Source: DASPSR01 sp035516175 (GTDB taxonomy: Bacteria; Nitrospirota; UBA9217). From it: a stretch of 49,826 nucleotides of DNA. This document shows positions 16,198 to 23,857 of this stretch, piece after piece. The notes beneath the pieces were generated by a model. The model was not told where the DNA came from. It made no database searches and saw only the letters and a list, made by a program, of their open reading frames with translations. The stretch spans positions 1-49,826 of the forward strand of contig DATJAO010000044.1 of the NCBI GenBank assembly GCA_035516175.1, read 5' to 3'. The position numbers and the translations under genes are program-made. Each line of letters begins with the position of its first letter. Within the stretch, counting starts at the first letter, position 1.

Positions 16198-17394
16198 TTA
16201 CCTTTCATTTTTTAGCCGTTTTTCGGCCAAAGCGAAGTACTCTTCCCGGCAACGGTTCTCCACGTCGACCATCCTCATGAACGCCTCCTGGAAATCTTTT
16301 TCTCCAGCCGAAAAAATTCCATGACCGTATACAATGCAGACACCAGACTCTTTCAGGGCCAGAGGAACTGATCTTGCCAGCCCACCGGCACCGGTCTCTC
16401 CTGCAACGATCGGCGCCCCGCACGCCGAACGGTTCCTATTGCAGAAGCGGTTACAGTCCTCGATGCCGCAATTACGTTCGTCGCAATACATGGACATGAT
16501 CACGCTGAACTTGGGGTGACCGTGCAGGATTGCGTGATACTGCGAAGCGACGTAGATGCCCCGGTGGGCGGGCAGCTCGGATGACGCAGAGAGCCCGGAG
16601 GTTGACGATCCGTCCAGCGGAACAGGGTCGATACGTCCCTCAAGCTCGTCCAGCGACGACGCCGTTTGGCTTATGAAGATAGTGCTGCCGTCAAAGTAGC
16701 TGATGTTCCCGAAGAACGAGTCAACGTAGCCCTTTTCAACGGTATATCTGCCTACATGGCAAATTTCCGTGATAATCGCATCCCGGCCGTCGATCGGTCC
16801 AGGGGCGAACGTGAGGTCGCTCAGGTCCCGCTGTCTGAGCCACGTTTTCCTGAATTCTTCAAAATGTCTCCGTTCATCCTGAAGTCTGAAGCCCTCCGTC
16901 AGAAGGTCGAGAAGATATTTCACGAAGGTCGTATGGAATATGCTTGAAAAACCGATAAATGCCTGTTCTACCGTCATGCCGCCCGACGCTACCACGCCAA
17001 GCCCCTGGATGATCGCTGCCTTGCGCTTTTTCAAGCAGTGAATGATTTTGCCGACCAATTCAGATTTCGGTCTTTCCAGCCACTCGGCTTTTCTGATGAA
17101 CGGGATGTCGTGCAGAAAGACCTTTGTCTCGCTATCCTTGGGGACGAGCCTATCCGCTCTCGGGTCGGCCCGCTCCACGAGCAGGTCCGCAAAGGGTAGC
17201 GTCGGCGTTGCGAACAGGAGCGCCGTAACGTCCAGCCCATTTAAGACTTCGGTGAATACCGGCAGCCATCCATCTTGCCGGTTCGAAATCACTACGTCGT
17301 CGAGGCGGTAGAAGCGGATGCTTTCCGGGACCGAGGTCCGGTCGCGGAGTAGCTTTTGCGTGTATTTTTCTATTTGCTTGTCGTTCATATTCAT
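16198..17394 (-). CDS. Class II aldolase/adducin-family protein, apparent tandem domains
   Basis: A 398-aa protein, about twice the length of a single class II aldolase domain. The C-terminal half (about 195-398) is a recognisable zinc-dependent aldolase/epimerase fold: YVDSFFGNISYFDG, SSELPAHRGIY with the acidic catalytic position, zinc ligands HGH in AILHGHPKF, and a third histidine in YGHGIF. The N-terminal half has a degenerate echo: KVFLHDIPF where HxH should be, then AAIIQGLGVVASGGMTVEQAF, which resembles the GHG-loop region without its histidine. A cysteine-rich insertion (CDERNCGIEDCNRFCNR, plus SACGAP) follows the HGH motif. Substrate unknown. A good promoter lies just upstream, with no Shine-Dalgarno sequence before the ATG at 17394 (17388 is the alternative). 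Confidence 0.75.
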   Translation of the reverse strand: MNMNDKQIEKYTQKLLRDRTSVPESIRFYRLDDVVISNRQDGWLPVFTEVLNGLDVTALLFATPTLPFADLLVERADPRADRLVPKDSETKVFLHDIPFIRKAEWLERPKSELVGKIIHCLKKRKAAIIQGLGVVASGGMTVEQAFIGFSSIFHTTFVKYLLDLLTEGFRLQDERRHFEEFRKTWLRQRDLSDLTFAPGPIDGRDAIITEICHVGRYTVEKGYVDSFFGNISYFDGSTIFISQTASSLDELEGRIDPVPLDGSSTSGLSASSELPAHRGIYVASQYHAILHGHPKFSVIMSMYCDERNCGIEDCNRFCNRNRSACGAPIVAGETGAGGLARSVPLALKESGVCIVYGHGIFSAGEKDFQEAFMRMVDVENRCREEYFALAEKRLKNER

Positions 17395-17409
17395 TCAGAT
17401 TATGTTTGG

Positions 17410-17438
17410 TTTATAGCGTTATTCCGTTCATAAGTCAA
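17410..17438 (-). promoter_or_regulatory. Promoter for the aldolase-like gene
   Basis: Minus strand TTGACT (17433-17438), a 17-bp spacer and TATAAA (17410-17415). The -10 box ends 15 nt before the ATG at 17394, predicting a leader of about 8 nt. Confidence 0.75.
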
Positions 17439-17456
17439 GGCGAAGAATCCATATCA

Positions 17457-17484
17457 TTGACTCTCTTCACAAACATGGTACAAT
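17457..17484 (+). promoter_or_regulatory. Promoter for the predicted selenoprotein gene
   Basis: TTGACT (17457-17462), a 16-bp spacer and TACAAT (17479-17484). Transcription should start near 17491, giving a leader of about 55 nt that contains the 17510-17529 hairpin. It is arranged back-to-back with the aldolase promoter. Confidence 0.7.
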
Positions 17485-17509
17485 CAAAAATAGATTGCCC
17501 CTCACCTAA

Positions 17510-17529
17510 CCTCTCCCCCCAAGGAGAGG
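17510..17529. repeat. Hairpin of a common C-rich intergenic repeat
   Basis: CCTCTCC-CCCCAA-GGAGAGG is a perfect 7-bp stem, preceded by CCCCTCACCTAA. The combined motif resembles a short palindromic intergenic repeat that I recognise from many bacterial genomes. Here it sits in the 5' leader of the selenoprotein gene, just upstream of its ribosome-binding site. Confidence 0.5.
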
Positions 17530-17546
17530 AATGAAAGGAAAGGTCC

Positions 17547-18926
17547 ATGAAAGAATACGATGTGATCATCATCGGGTCTGGCAGCGGCGCGAACCTTGTC
17601 GAGGACGCCCTATCGCACCACAAGACTGTTGCGCTGGTGGACAAGGGACCGCTCGGCGGAACCTGCTTGAACGTCGGTTGAATTCCAACCAAGCTTATTG
17701 TCTATCCGGCGGATAGAATCGTTGAGATCAGGGAATCGAAGAAACTTGGCATCACGGCGGAAATAAAGGCGATCGACTTCGCCGGGATCATGGGGCGTAT
17801 GCGGCAGACGGTCAAGAAGAGCCACGACCACATGAAGGAGTTCGTGGAGAAGGCCGAAGAATTCGACTACTACGACGGCGAGGCGAATTTTACCGAAGAT
17901 TACACGCTCGAAGTGAAAGGGCAGACGATCAAGGGCAAGGCCATCTTCATCGTGAGCGGCGCCCGACCGCTCATCCCGCCGATAAAAGGTGTCGAAAGCA
18001 TCGAGTATCTCACAAACGAAAGCGTGCTCCAGCTCACCCAGCGGCCTGAGAGCATGATTATCATCGGAGGGGGTTATATCGCCGCGGAGTTCGCGCATTT
18101 CTTCGAGGCCATGGGCACGCAGGTCACGATCGTCCAGCGGAACAAACGGCTCGTACCCGAAGAAGAACCGGAGATATCCGAACTGCTTAAGACAGCCCTT
18201 TCCCGCCGCATGAAGGTCCTTACCGGCACTGAGGCCGTGGAGGTCCGTCAAACCGGAAAGGTCGTCACAGTCACAGCAAAGGAGCGGGACAGCGGGAAAC
18301 AGATCGAGATAACGGCCCATTCTCTTCTGATCGCCGCAGGGAGGAAGTCCAACGCTGACGTGCTGATGGTCCAAAATACGGGAGTGGATACGGATGAGCG
18401 CGGCTATGTCGCCGTGGACGAGTTCTTAGAAACCACAAAAAAGGACATCTGGGCCTTCGGCGACGCCATCGGCAAAAAAATGTTCCGGCACTCGGCTAAT
18501 CATGAAGCTGAGCTTGTCTGGCATAATGCCGTTCACGGCAAGAAGTCGCGAATAAACTATCTCACGGTGCCGCACGCCGTTTTTTCGTATCCCGAGATCG
18601 CGTCGGTCGGGCTCACCGAGGAGCAGGCCGTCAAAATCATGGGCAAACACGAGGTCCTCGTGGGCAGGGCGATGTACACGGATGTGGCCCGCGGCGAGGC
18701 CATGATGGAGACCGAAGGGTTTACCAAGGCCGTGGTCCACCGTAAGAGCGGGAAGATCCTGGGCTATCACATTATCGGCCCGCAGGCATCGGTCCTGATA
18801 CAGGAGGTAGTGAACGCTATGGCCGCCGATGGAAATCTCTGGTCCGTGGCAAAGGGCATGCACATCCACCCGGCTCTCTCGGAGGTGGTCCTGAAGGCCT
18901 TCGGGAATCTCGGGGAGATGGATTAA
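17547..18926 (+). CDS. Predicted selenoprotein: flavin disulfide reductase (dihydrolipoyl dehydrogenase / mycothione reductase-like)
   Basis: A 459-aa FAD/NAD(P)-dependent disulfide oxidoreductase if the in-frame TGA at codon 45 (17679-17681) is read as selenocysteine. The N-terminus has the FAD dinucleotide fold YDVIIIGSGSGAN and the redox motif GGTC(40)LNVG-U(45)-IPTK. Every family member I know has cysteine at position 45, the FAD-proximal charge-transfer thiol. Reading continues in frame without interruption through the NAD(P) motif IIIGGGYIAAEFAHFF, the FAD motif DIWAFGDAI and the dimer-domain dyad H441-E446 (HPALSE). GSGSGAN and CIPTKLIVYPADRI-like wording are closest to mycothione reductases. 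Its disulfide substrate is unknown. The ATG at 17547 follows AAGGAAAGG. An alternative is a nonsense mutation, but exact coincidence with the redox cysteine and a SECIS-like hairpin argue against it. Confidence 0.85.
17679..17717 (+). promoter_or_regulatory. UGA selenocysteine codon with SECIS-like hairpin
   Basis: After the TGA (17679-17681), TCTATCC (17701-17707) pairs perfectly with GGATAGA (17711-17717) around the triloop GGC. The apical loop begins 26 nt after the UGA and its first base is G. As known for bacterial SECIS elements, the loop should lie roughly 16-37 nt after UGA and carry a G in its first two positions. Weaker pairing continues below the stem (CTT with GAG). The hairpin lies inside the coding region, as SelB-dependent bacterial recoding requires. 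Confidence 0.7.
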
Positions 18927-19771
18927 AATGACGCGCCGATCTTCACGCCGTAGATATCGGCTGTGGACTTGGGCTGCCAGTATTGATGGATGATTACGGC
19001 TTCAGAGGTTGTGATAACATCTGTGATAACATTTGATTTTGTGAACCTCATACTATCATAAAATAAACTCGCTTTGACCCTATTAACCTTCATGCCTATT
19101 TCTGCAAACGGAGATGACTGTTTACCTGGATGAAAGGTCAGATCCTGACCCCCGATGTTGCTCCAATAGGCGGTGTTCTCGTTATAGAAAGGCAGCTTTA
19201 CCCCCCCTTCAAAGAACATCATCGTTTGCTTTGATACGTCGATTCCCCCTCGAACACCGAGGCGGCCATAGAGAGTGGTCCACCCCTCCATATACCCCTG
19301 TGAAATAGCACCTGTTGAGGTTGTCCCATTCTTGATATCCCTGAGCCACCATCGCAAACCGAGACCGCCGAAGGGTTCAAGAGAAAAACTCTGAGACACT
19401 TTGAATTTCCTGCCGATATCTCCATCAAGTGTAAGACCAAAATAGCCCACGGTGGTTGTTAGCGGTTCACCGGTCTGAGTCTGCCCGTCATAATCCACGC
19501 TTCCGAAAAAAATCTCCCCCTTCGGTGTGAACGTTAGTTGGTCTTCAAACTCGTGGGAGTAGGCAATACCTATTCCGAAAAGAGGCCCAGATTCTTTCAC
19601 TACCCGTGCGCCGCTGTCATCGAACTCTTTCCAGGTAAAGCTTTCCGCAACGCCATAAAGATAGAATCCTTCGGCAGCAGCAACAGAGACATGCGAGATT
19701 TCAAACACGACGAACACGGCGAGAAACAACAGTGCCAAGGAACGGCGCCGGACTATACTGGCTTTTTGCAT
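18923..19771 (-). CDS. Outer-membrane beta-barrel protein
   Basis: A 282-aa exported protein. Residues 1-33 form a signal peptide (QKASIVRRR, a LALLFLAVFVVF core, cleavage near VAAAEG). The mature part is a run of amphipathic strands with alternating aromatic residues (GFYLYGVAESFTW, TVGYFGLTLDGDIG, SLEPFGGLGLRWWL), and the chain ends in phenylalanine (IYGVKIGASF), the usual barrel-assembly signal. It is probably a small porin-like or structural barrel of unknown substrate. The start at 19771 has GAGGAG 8 nt upstream; an earlier GTG at 19789 overlaps that site. Its stop overlaps the stop of the convergent selenoprotein gene. A possible promoter is TTGCAG-17-AATAAT near 19818-19846. Confidence 0.8.
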   Translation of the reverse strand: MQKASIVRRRSLALLFLAVFVVFEISHVSVAAAEGFYLYGVAESFTWKEFDDSGARVVKESGPLFGIGIAYSHEFEDQLTFTPKGEIFFGSVDYDGQTQTGEPLTTTVGYFGLTLDGDIGRKFKVSQSFSLEPFGGLGLRWWLRDIKNGTTSTGAISQGYMEGWTTLYGRLGVRGGIDVSKQTMMFFEGGVKLPFYNENTAYWSNIGGQDLTFHPGKQSSPFAEIGMKVNRVKASLFYDSMRFTKSNVITDVITTSEAVIIHQYWQPKSTADIYGVKIGASF

Positions 19772-19895
19772 AAGCGTGTCTCCTCTCACGGCAAAAGTCC
19801 AATCTAAACAATTAGGTGATTATTTCATAAAAAGACGATTCCTGCAAGGCAACTCTGCTTTTTTTAAGGAATCAGCGCAAAAAATCATTATTCCA

Positions 19896-19925
19896 TTGAC
19901 TTATCGTGCTGATGCGTGGTATAAA
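19896..19925 (+). promoter_or_regulatory. Promoter for typA
   Basis: TTGACT (19896-19901), an 18-bp spacer and TATAAA (19920-19925). Transcription should start near 19932, giving a leader of about 110 nt. Confidence 0.7.
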
Positions 19926-19930
19926 ACCCA

Positions 19931-19950
19931 GCTCTGCTGAACAGCGGAGC
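19931..19950 (+). promoter_or_regulatory. 5'-terminal hairpin of the typA leader
   Basis: GCTCTGCTG (19931-19939) pairs with CAGCGGAGC (19942-19950), including one T-G wobble, leaving a tight loop. It would form at the very 5' end of the typA transcript. Confidence 0.5.
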
Positions 19951-20042
19951 AAATTCTGCGTGCGGCAGGAAGTAGAGAGTCTTTTTGCACTTTGCGCTCT
20001 ATCCCATGATCGAAGCTGCACAGGACATAAAGGAAAACAGCA

Positions 20043-21863
20043 ATGCTCAAAAGAACGGACTTACGCAACATCGCCATCATCGCCCACGTTGATCACGGTA
20101 AGACCACGCTCGTGGACACGCTGCTCCGCCAGAGCGGGACGTTCCGCGACAATGAGCGTGTGCAGGAGCGGGTCATGGATAACATCGACCTCGAGCGCGA
20201 ACGAGGGATCACGATCATGGCCAAGAACACCGCTGTGCAGTACAACGGAATAAAAATCAATATCGTGGACACACCCGGTCACGCGGACTTCGGCGGCGAA
20301 GTAGAACGCACCCTTAAGATGGTGGACGGCGTCCTCCTGCTCGTAGACGCCTCTGAAGGCCCGCTCCCGCAGACGCGGTTCGTGCTCAAGAAAGCGCTCG
20401 AGCTGGGATTGCCACCGATCCTCGTGATCAATAAAATCGACCGGCCCGACGCGCGCATCAATGAAGTCGTCAATGAAGTGTACGATCTGTTCATCGACCT
20501 CGATGCATCTGATGCCCAGCTCGATTTCCCCATCGTTTACACCAACGCCCGTGACGGCCTCGCCAAATTGACGATGGAAGACGAAGGCAAGGACCTTCAG
20601 CCGCTCTTTGATTTGATCGTGAACACGATACCGGCGGCAGAAGGTAATGAAACCGCCCCTCTCCAGCTTCTGGTCATGAATATCGATTACAATGATTATG
20701 TCGGTCGCCTGGCCATCGGCAGGATATTTTCGGGTACCGTTAAGATCGCCGAGCCTATCGGCGTGGTACAGCAGGGCGGCCAGATGGTAAAGACCAAGGT
20801 CACTTCGCTCTATGAGTTTCAGGGCCTGAAACGCGTGGATACGGAAAAGGCCACCGTCGGCGATATCGTTGCCCTAGCAGGCATCGAGGGTGTGAATATC
20901 GGCGATACGATCACCGATCCCGAGAATCCGAAACCCCTGCCGCGCATCGCCGTGGATGAACCGACGATCTCAATGCTGTTCTCGATCAACAATTCACCTT
21001 TCGCCGGTAAAGAGGGCAAGTTCGTCACTTCACGCCATCTCAAGGAGCGGCTCGAGAAGGAGCTCCTGTACAACGTCGCGATCAAGGTCGAGCCGCAGGA
21101 AGCCACCGACAGTTTCAAGGTCCTGGGCCGCGGCGAGCTCCAGCTCGCGATCCTCATCGAGATGATGCGGCGCGAGGGCTATGAGCTTTCCGTCTCCCAA
21201 CCTGAGACCATTACAAAACAGCGGGATGGAAAGACCTACGAGCCCATGGAGAACCTGGTCATTGACTGCCCCGAAGAATTTATCGGAGTTGTTACCCAGA
21301 AACTCGGGACCCGCAAAGGCCGTATGACCAAGATGTCGAACAACGGCCACGGCCGCGTGAGGCTCGAATTCCGCATCCCCGCGCGAGGGCTCATCGGCTT
21401 CCGCTCGGAGTTCCTCACCGATACGCGCGGCACCGGCCTCCTGAACCACCTCTTCGACGGGTATGAGCCCTGGCAGGGTCCGATCGCCAAGCGCGCCACC
21501 GGCGCGCTCGTGGCCGACCGGCCGGGCAAAACAACAACGTACGCCCTCTATCACATCCAGCCGCGCGGCGAACTTTTCATTAAGGAAAGCACGGCAGTAT
21601 ACGAAGGCATGATCGTGGGTGAAAACTCACGCGAGGCCGACATCGATGTGAACGTGGTCAAGGAAAAGAAGCTTACGAACATGCGCGCATCGGGTGCCGA
21701 TGAGGCACTGCGGCTCGTGCCGCCGCGGCTGCTGTCGCTCGAACAGGCGCTCGAATTCATCAAGGAAGACGAGCTTGTGGAAGTGACGCCCCAGACCATC
21801 CGTCTGCGAAAGAAGATACTTGAGGCGAACAAGAGGCCGAAAAGCAGAGAGCGGACAGAGTGA
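20043..21863 (+). CDS. typA: Ribosome-associated GTPase TypA/BipA
   Basis: A 606-aa translational GTPase related to EF-G and LepA that binds the ribosome and aids 50S assembly and growth at low temperature or under stress. G1 is AHVDHGKT (14-21), the switch region DNIDLERERGITIMAKN follows, G3 is DTPGHADFGGEVER and G4 is NKIDRPDARI. The beta-barrel domain, the two EF-G-like alpha/beta domains and the TypA C-terminal domain (GRVRLEFRIPARGLIGFRSE, then a basic KKKLTNMRASGADEALRL-type segment) are all present at normal family length. AGGAAA precedes the ATG at 20043. The long leader carries a 5' hairpin. Confidence 0.97.
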   Translation: MLKRTDLRNIAIIAHVDHGKTTLVDTLLRQSGTFRDNERVQERVMDNIDLERERGITIMAKNTAVQYNGIKINIVDTPGHADFGGEVERTLKMVDGVLLLVDASEGPLPQTRFVLKKALELGLPPILVINKIDRPDARINEVVNEVYDLFIDLDASDAQLDFPIVYTNARDGLAKLTMEDEGKDLQPLFDLIVNTIPAAEGNETAPLQLLVMNIDYNDYVGRLAIGRIFSGTVKIAEPIGVVQQGGQMVKTKVTSLYEFQGLKRVDTEKATVGDIVALAGIEGVNIGDTITDPENPKPLPRIAVDEPTISMLFSINNSPFAGKEGKFVTSRHLKERLEKELLYNVAIKVEPQEATDSFKVLGRGELQLAILIEMMRREGYELSVSQPETITKQRDGKTYEPMENLVIDCPEEFIGVVTQKLGTRKGRMTKMSNNGHGRVRLEFRIPARGLIGFRSEFLTDTRGTGLLNHLFDGYEPWQGPIAKRATGALVADRPGKTTTYALYHIQPRGELFIKESTAVYEGMIVGENSREADIDVNVVKEKKLTNMRASGADEALRLVPPRLLSLEQALEFIKEDELVEVTPQTIRLRKKILEANKRPKSRERTE

Positions 21864-22008
21864 AAACCTTTGGCCACAGAGAAAAGCGATAAGGCACGAA
21901 TATGACCAAGGGCACGAAGGCCAAGGTGAAAAGGCCCTCCCTCGCGTAATCGTTCATTTGTGCCATTCGCGTTCCGTCCCCTCTCCCTGCAATCAGAAGT
22001 TCTCACAT

Positions 22009-22040
22009 AAAAAACAGGGTTGCCGTCTGTCTGGCAACCC
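22009..22040 (-). terminator. Rho-independent terminator after DoxX
   Basis: On the minus strand GGGTTGCC and GGCAACCC form a perfect 8-bp stem with an 8-nt loop (22017-22040), followed by TGTTTTTT. It lies 30 bp beyond the DoxX stop. Confidence 0.85.
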
Positions 22041-22070
22041 CTCAACTTTGATTCGCGCCAGTTTAGGGCG

Positions 22071-22538
22071 CTATTTCTGCTTTTCTGCGATAACCCGATC
22101 AATCGACCACTTGCCGCCGCCCCTGATCATGAGCGCAATGCCGATTGCAATCACGAGCAGATGGTATTCAAAGCCTTCGCCTGCCGGTTTGCCTGCACTC
22201 GTCATTGCGCCGAACCAGTTCATGAAGAACCCGTTCTGCCAATGCAGCATATATACGGCGATTACCATGTTAACAGTGATCCCGAAGGCTGCCACCCTGG
22301 TCAGAAGTCCCAAGATGAGACCAATCCAACCCACACCTTCTGCCATGATAGCCAGGAAGGCAAAGAGTGCGGGTACATGGAGATTGCCGATAAAGAAGCC
22401 CATAGTACCCGTAAACCCATATCCCCCATACATTGTGGTCAGCTTCTGCATGCCATGAGGAAAGAACACAACCCCGAGCATAACCCTGAGGATCATGGTT
22501 GCGGTATCATTTTCTGTCTGAAACAATTTTTTAAGCAT
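22071..22538 (-). CDS. DoxX-family membrane protein
   Basis: A 155-aa four-helix membrane protein of the DoxX/SURF4 family. The first helix ATMILRVMLGVVFFPHGMQKL has the family motif with histidine and glycine, followed by FIGNLHVPALFAFLAIMAEGVGWIGLILGL, FGITVNMVIAVYML and a final helix LLVIAIGIALMIRG. DoxX relatives take part in sulfur or thiol redox complexes or oxidative-stress membrane complexes; the precise role is open. AAGGAG lies 7 nt before the ATG at 22538, which settles the start. It is directly downstream of a degenerate MarR gene, a common MarR-DoxX pairing, and both use the promoter at 22971-22998. Confidence 0.88.
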   Translation of the reverse strand: MLKKLFQTENDTATMILRVMLGVVFFPHGMQKLTTMYGGYGFTGTMGFFIGNLHVPALFAFLAIMAEGVGWIGLILGLLTRVAAFGITVNMVIAVYMLHWQNGFFMNWFGAMTSAGKPAGEGFEYHLLVIAIGIALMIRGGGKWSIDRVIAEKQK

Positions 22539-22570
22539 GTCTTTTCTCCTTTCGAATATGAAACCTATGG

Positions 22571-22919
22571 TTAATAGCATTTGATTGCCGACCTATCATT
22601 TCTCTTTTCATTCAGTCCCACTTTGCGGCATAACTGGGAGAGCTCTTTTTGCTCCGTTCTGGTGAGGGCATTCATCTCCTCAACGGTTTTCGCAGCATGA
22701 CGCGGGAATTTGCTCCCGATCAGACGGCGTCCATCAATGGTCAAATGGACCGTATAAACTCGCCTGCCTTCCCGACTCCTCTTCCGCTTCACCCATGTTG
22801 CCATCGCCCCTATCACCGTGAATACCGGCGGTCATGGATTCCGACACCCGCATCAGCTTAACACAGGCGCAAAGCGCACGAACCTCATCTCTCTTACAGT
22901 TATAGTGAGTCTTTTCCAT
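22571..22919 (-). pseudogene. MarR-family regulator, internal deletion and frame change
   Basis: The first part, read from ATG 22919, gives EVRALCACVKLMRVSESMTAGIHG, which resembles helix 1 of MarR proteins. Near 22815 the match jumps to another frame reading SREGRRVYTVHLTIDGRRLI, the MarR wing strand, then the C-terminal helix TVEEMNALTRTEQKELSQLCRKVGL. The intervening 50-60 residues that hold the recognition helix-turn-helix are missing. The remnant is about 115 codons instead of 140-160. The product could not bind DNA as a normal MarR. It sits 32 bp upstream of DoxX, which it presumably once controlled, and its promoter looks intact. Confidence 0.75.
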
Positions 22920-22970
22920 ATCCGTTCATGCCAACTTTATTTTAATACTAAATTTTTTAATTTTTAAATA

Positions 22971-22998
22971 ATTGTACCGCAACACAACCCGATGTCAA
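22971..22998 (-). promoter_or_regulatory. Promoter of the degenerate marR-doxX unit
   Basis: Minus strand TTGACA (22993-22998), a 16-bp spacer and TACAAT (22971-22976). The leader to 22919 is very AT-rich and contains TTTAGTATTAAA (near 22943-22954), a possible MarR-type operator half-site pair. Confidence 0.7.
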
Positions 22999-23050
22999 GG
23001 GACGCGGGAAGAAGAACTGCAAGGGACACATGCCTGCGAATGATGACGGC

Positions 23051-23809
23051 CTACATCGCTCCAGTGATAGTATACCAGAAGATGCTCAGGTATTCGGCCA
23101 AAGCCGCCGATGAATCATTGAGGCTGCCCGCGCGGGGAATGCAGGAATAGAGAGAAAGTCCTCGCTGCTCGCTCTTGTATCCCGAAGGCGCCGTCATGAC
23201 ATCGAACCCCTGCCTTCTGAACATGGCCGACGACCGTTTCATATGAAAGGCAGAGGTGACCAGGATGATGCTGTTTCCTTTGATCAGCTTTTTTGCCGAG
23301 ATGGCGCTTTCCAGCGTGTTTCTAGGTGTATTTTCAGTGATGATATCCTTGTCCGGGACGCCGATACCATTGGCCACGCGGCCCATGGCCTCTGCTTCCT
23401 TGACTCCCTGTTCAAACGGGTTACCGTTCCCTCCAATGATCACAAGGGGTATATGCAGCTCTTTGTAGAGCTTCACGCCGGCGACAAGCCGTTCAAGGGA
23501 CATATCTGACGGTTGGGATTCCAATTCCAGCCACGACAGGTCCATCACCCCTCCGCCGAGCACCACGATAGCATCGGCCTTCTCATGCCTTGCGTTATCG
23601 TGGCCAGCCCCTTTCTCAAGCGGTTTGAGCAGAAAATCGGATACCGGGCTGATGCTCAGAAGATAAAGGAGCAGAAAACTGGTAACGATAAGGAACCTGC
23701 CGAGTATGCGTCTGAACATGACGATCACGAAACCTGCGGCCATAAGAATAACGAGGCTTGCAGGAGGCAGTATCAAGGACATCAGGATTTTAGCCACGGA
23801 AAAACCCAT
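23051..23809 (-). CDS. YdcF/ElyC-family (DUF218) membrane protein
   Basis: A 252-aa protein with two N-terminal membrane helices (KILMSLILPPASLVILMAAGF and FLIVTSFLLLYLLSI) followed by an extracytoplasmic or cytoplasmic DUF218 domain. The domain hallmarks are ADAIVVLGGGV, LVIIGGNGNP, ITENTPRNTLESA and ILVTSAFHMKRSSAMFRRQG, all in the usual order. E. coli ElyC and SanA of this family affect envelope and peptidoglycan integrity, but the biochemical activity is not settled. It lies 48 bp downstream of the cation ATPase gene on the same strand. Confidence 0.85.
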   Translation of the reverse strand: MGFSVAKILMSLILPPASLVILMAAGFVIVMFRRILGRFLIVTSFLLLYLLSISPVSDFLLKPLEKGAGHDNARHEKADAIVVLGGGVMDLSWLELESQPSDMSLERLVAGVKLYKELHIPLVIIGGNGNPFEQGVKEAEAMGRVANGIGVPDKDIITENTPRNTLESAISAKKLIKGNSIILVTSAFHMKRSSAMFRRQGFDVMTAPSGYKSEQRGLSLYSCIPRAGSLNDSSAALAEYLSIFWYTITGAM

Positions 23810-23857
23810 TATCTATTAGCAGACTTGCCGGTTATCCGAAAGCCTGCATCTCCTTTG

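Noticed and set aside
17790..18926. A truncated oxidoreductase starting at the internal ATG 17790
   Set aside because: This version lacks the FAD-binding fold and redox motif, both of which are encoded in frame just upstream of the TGA; the full gene from 17547 explains everything.
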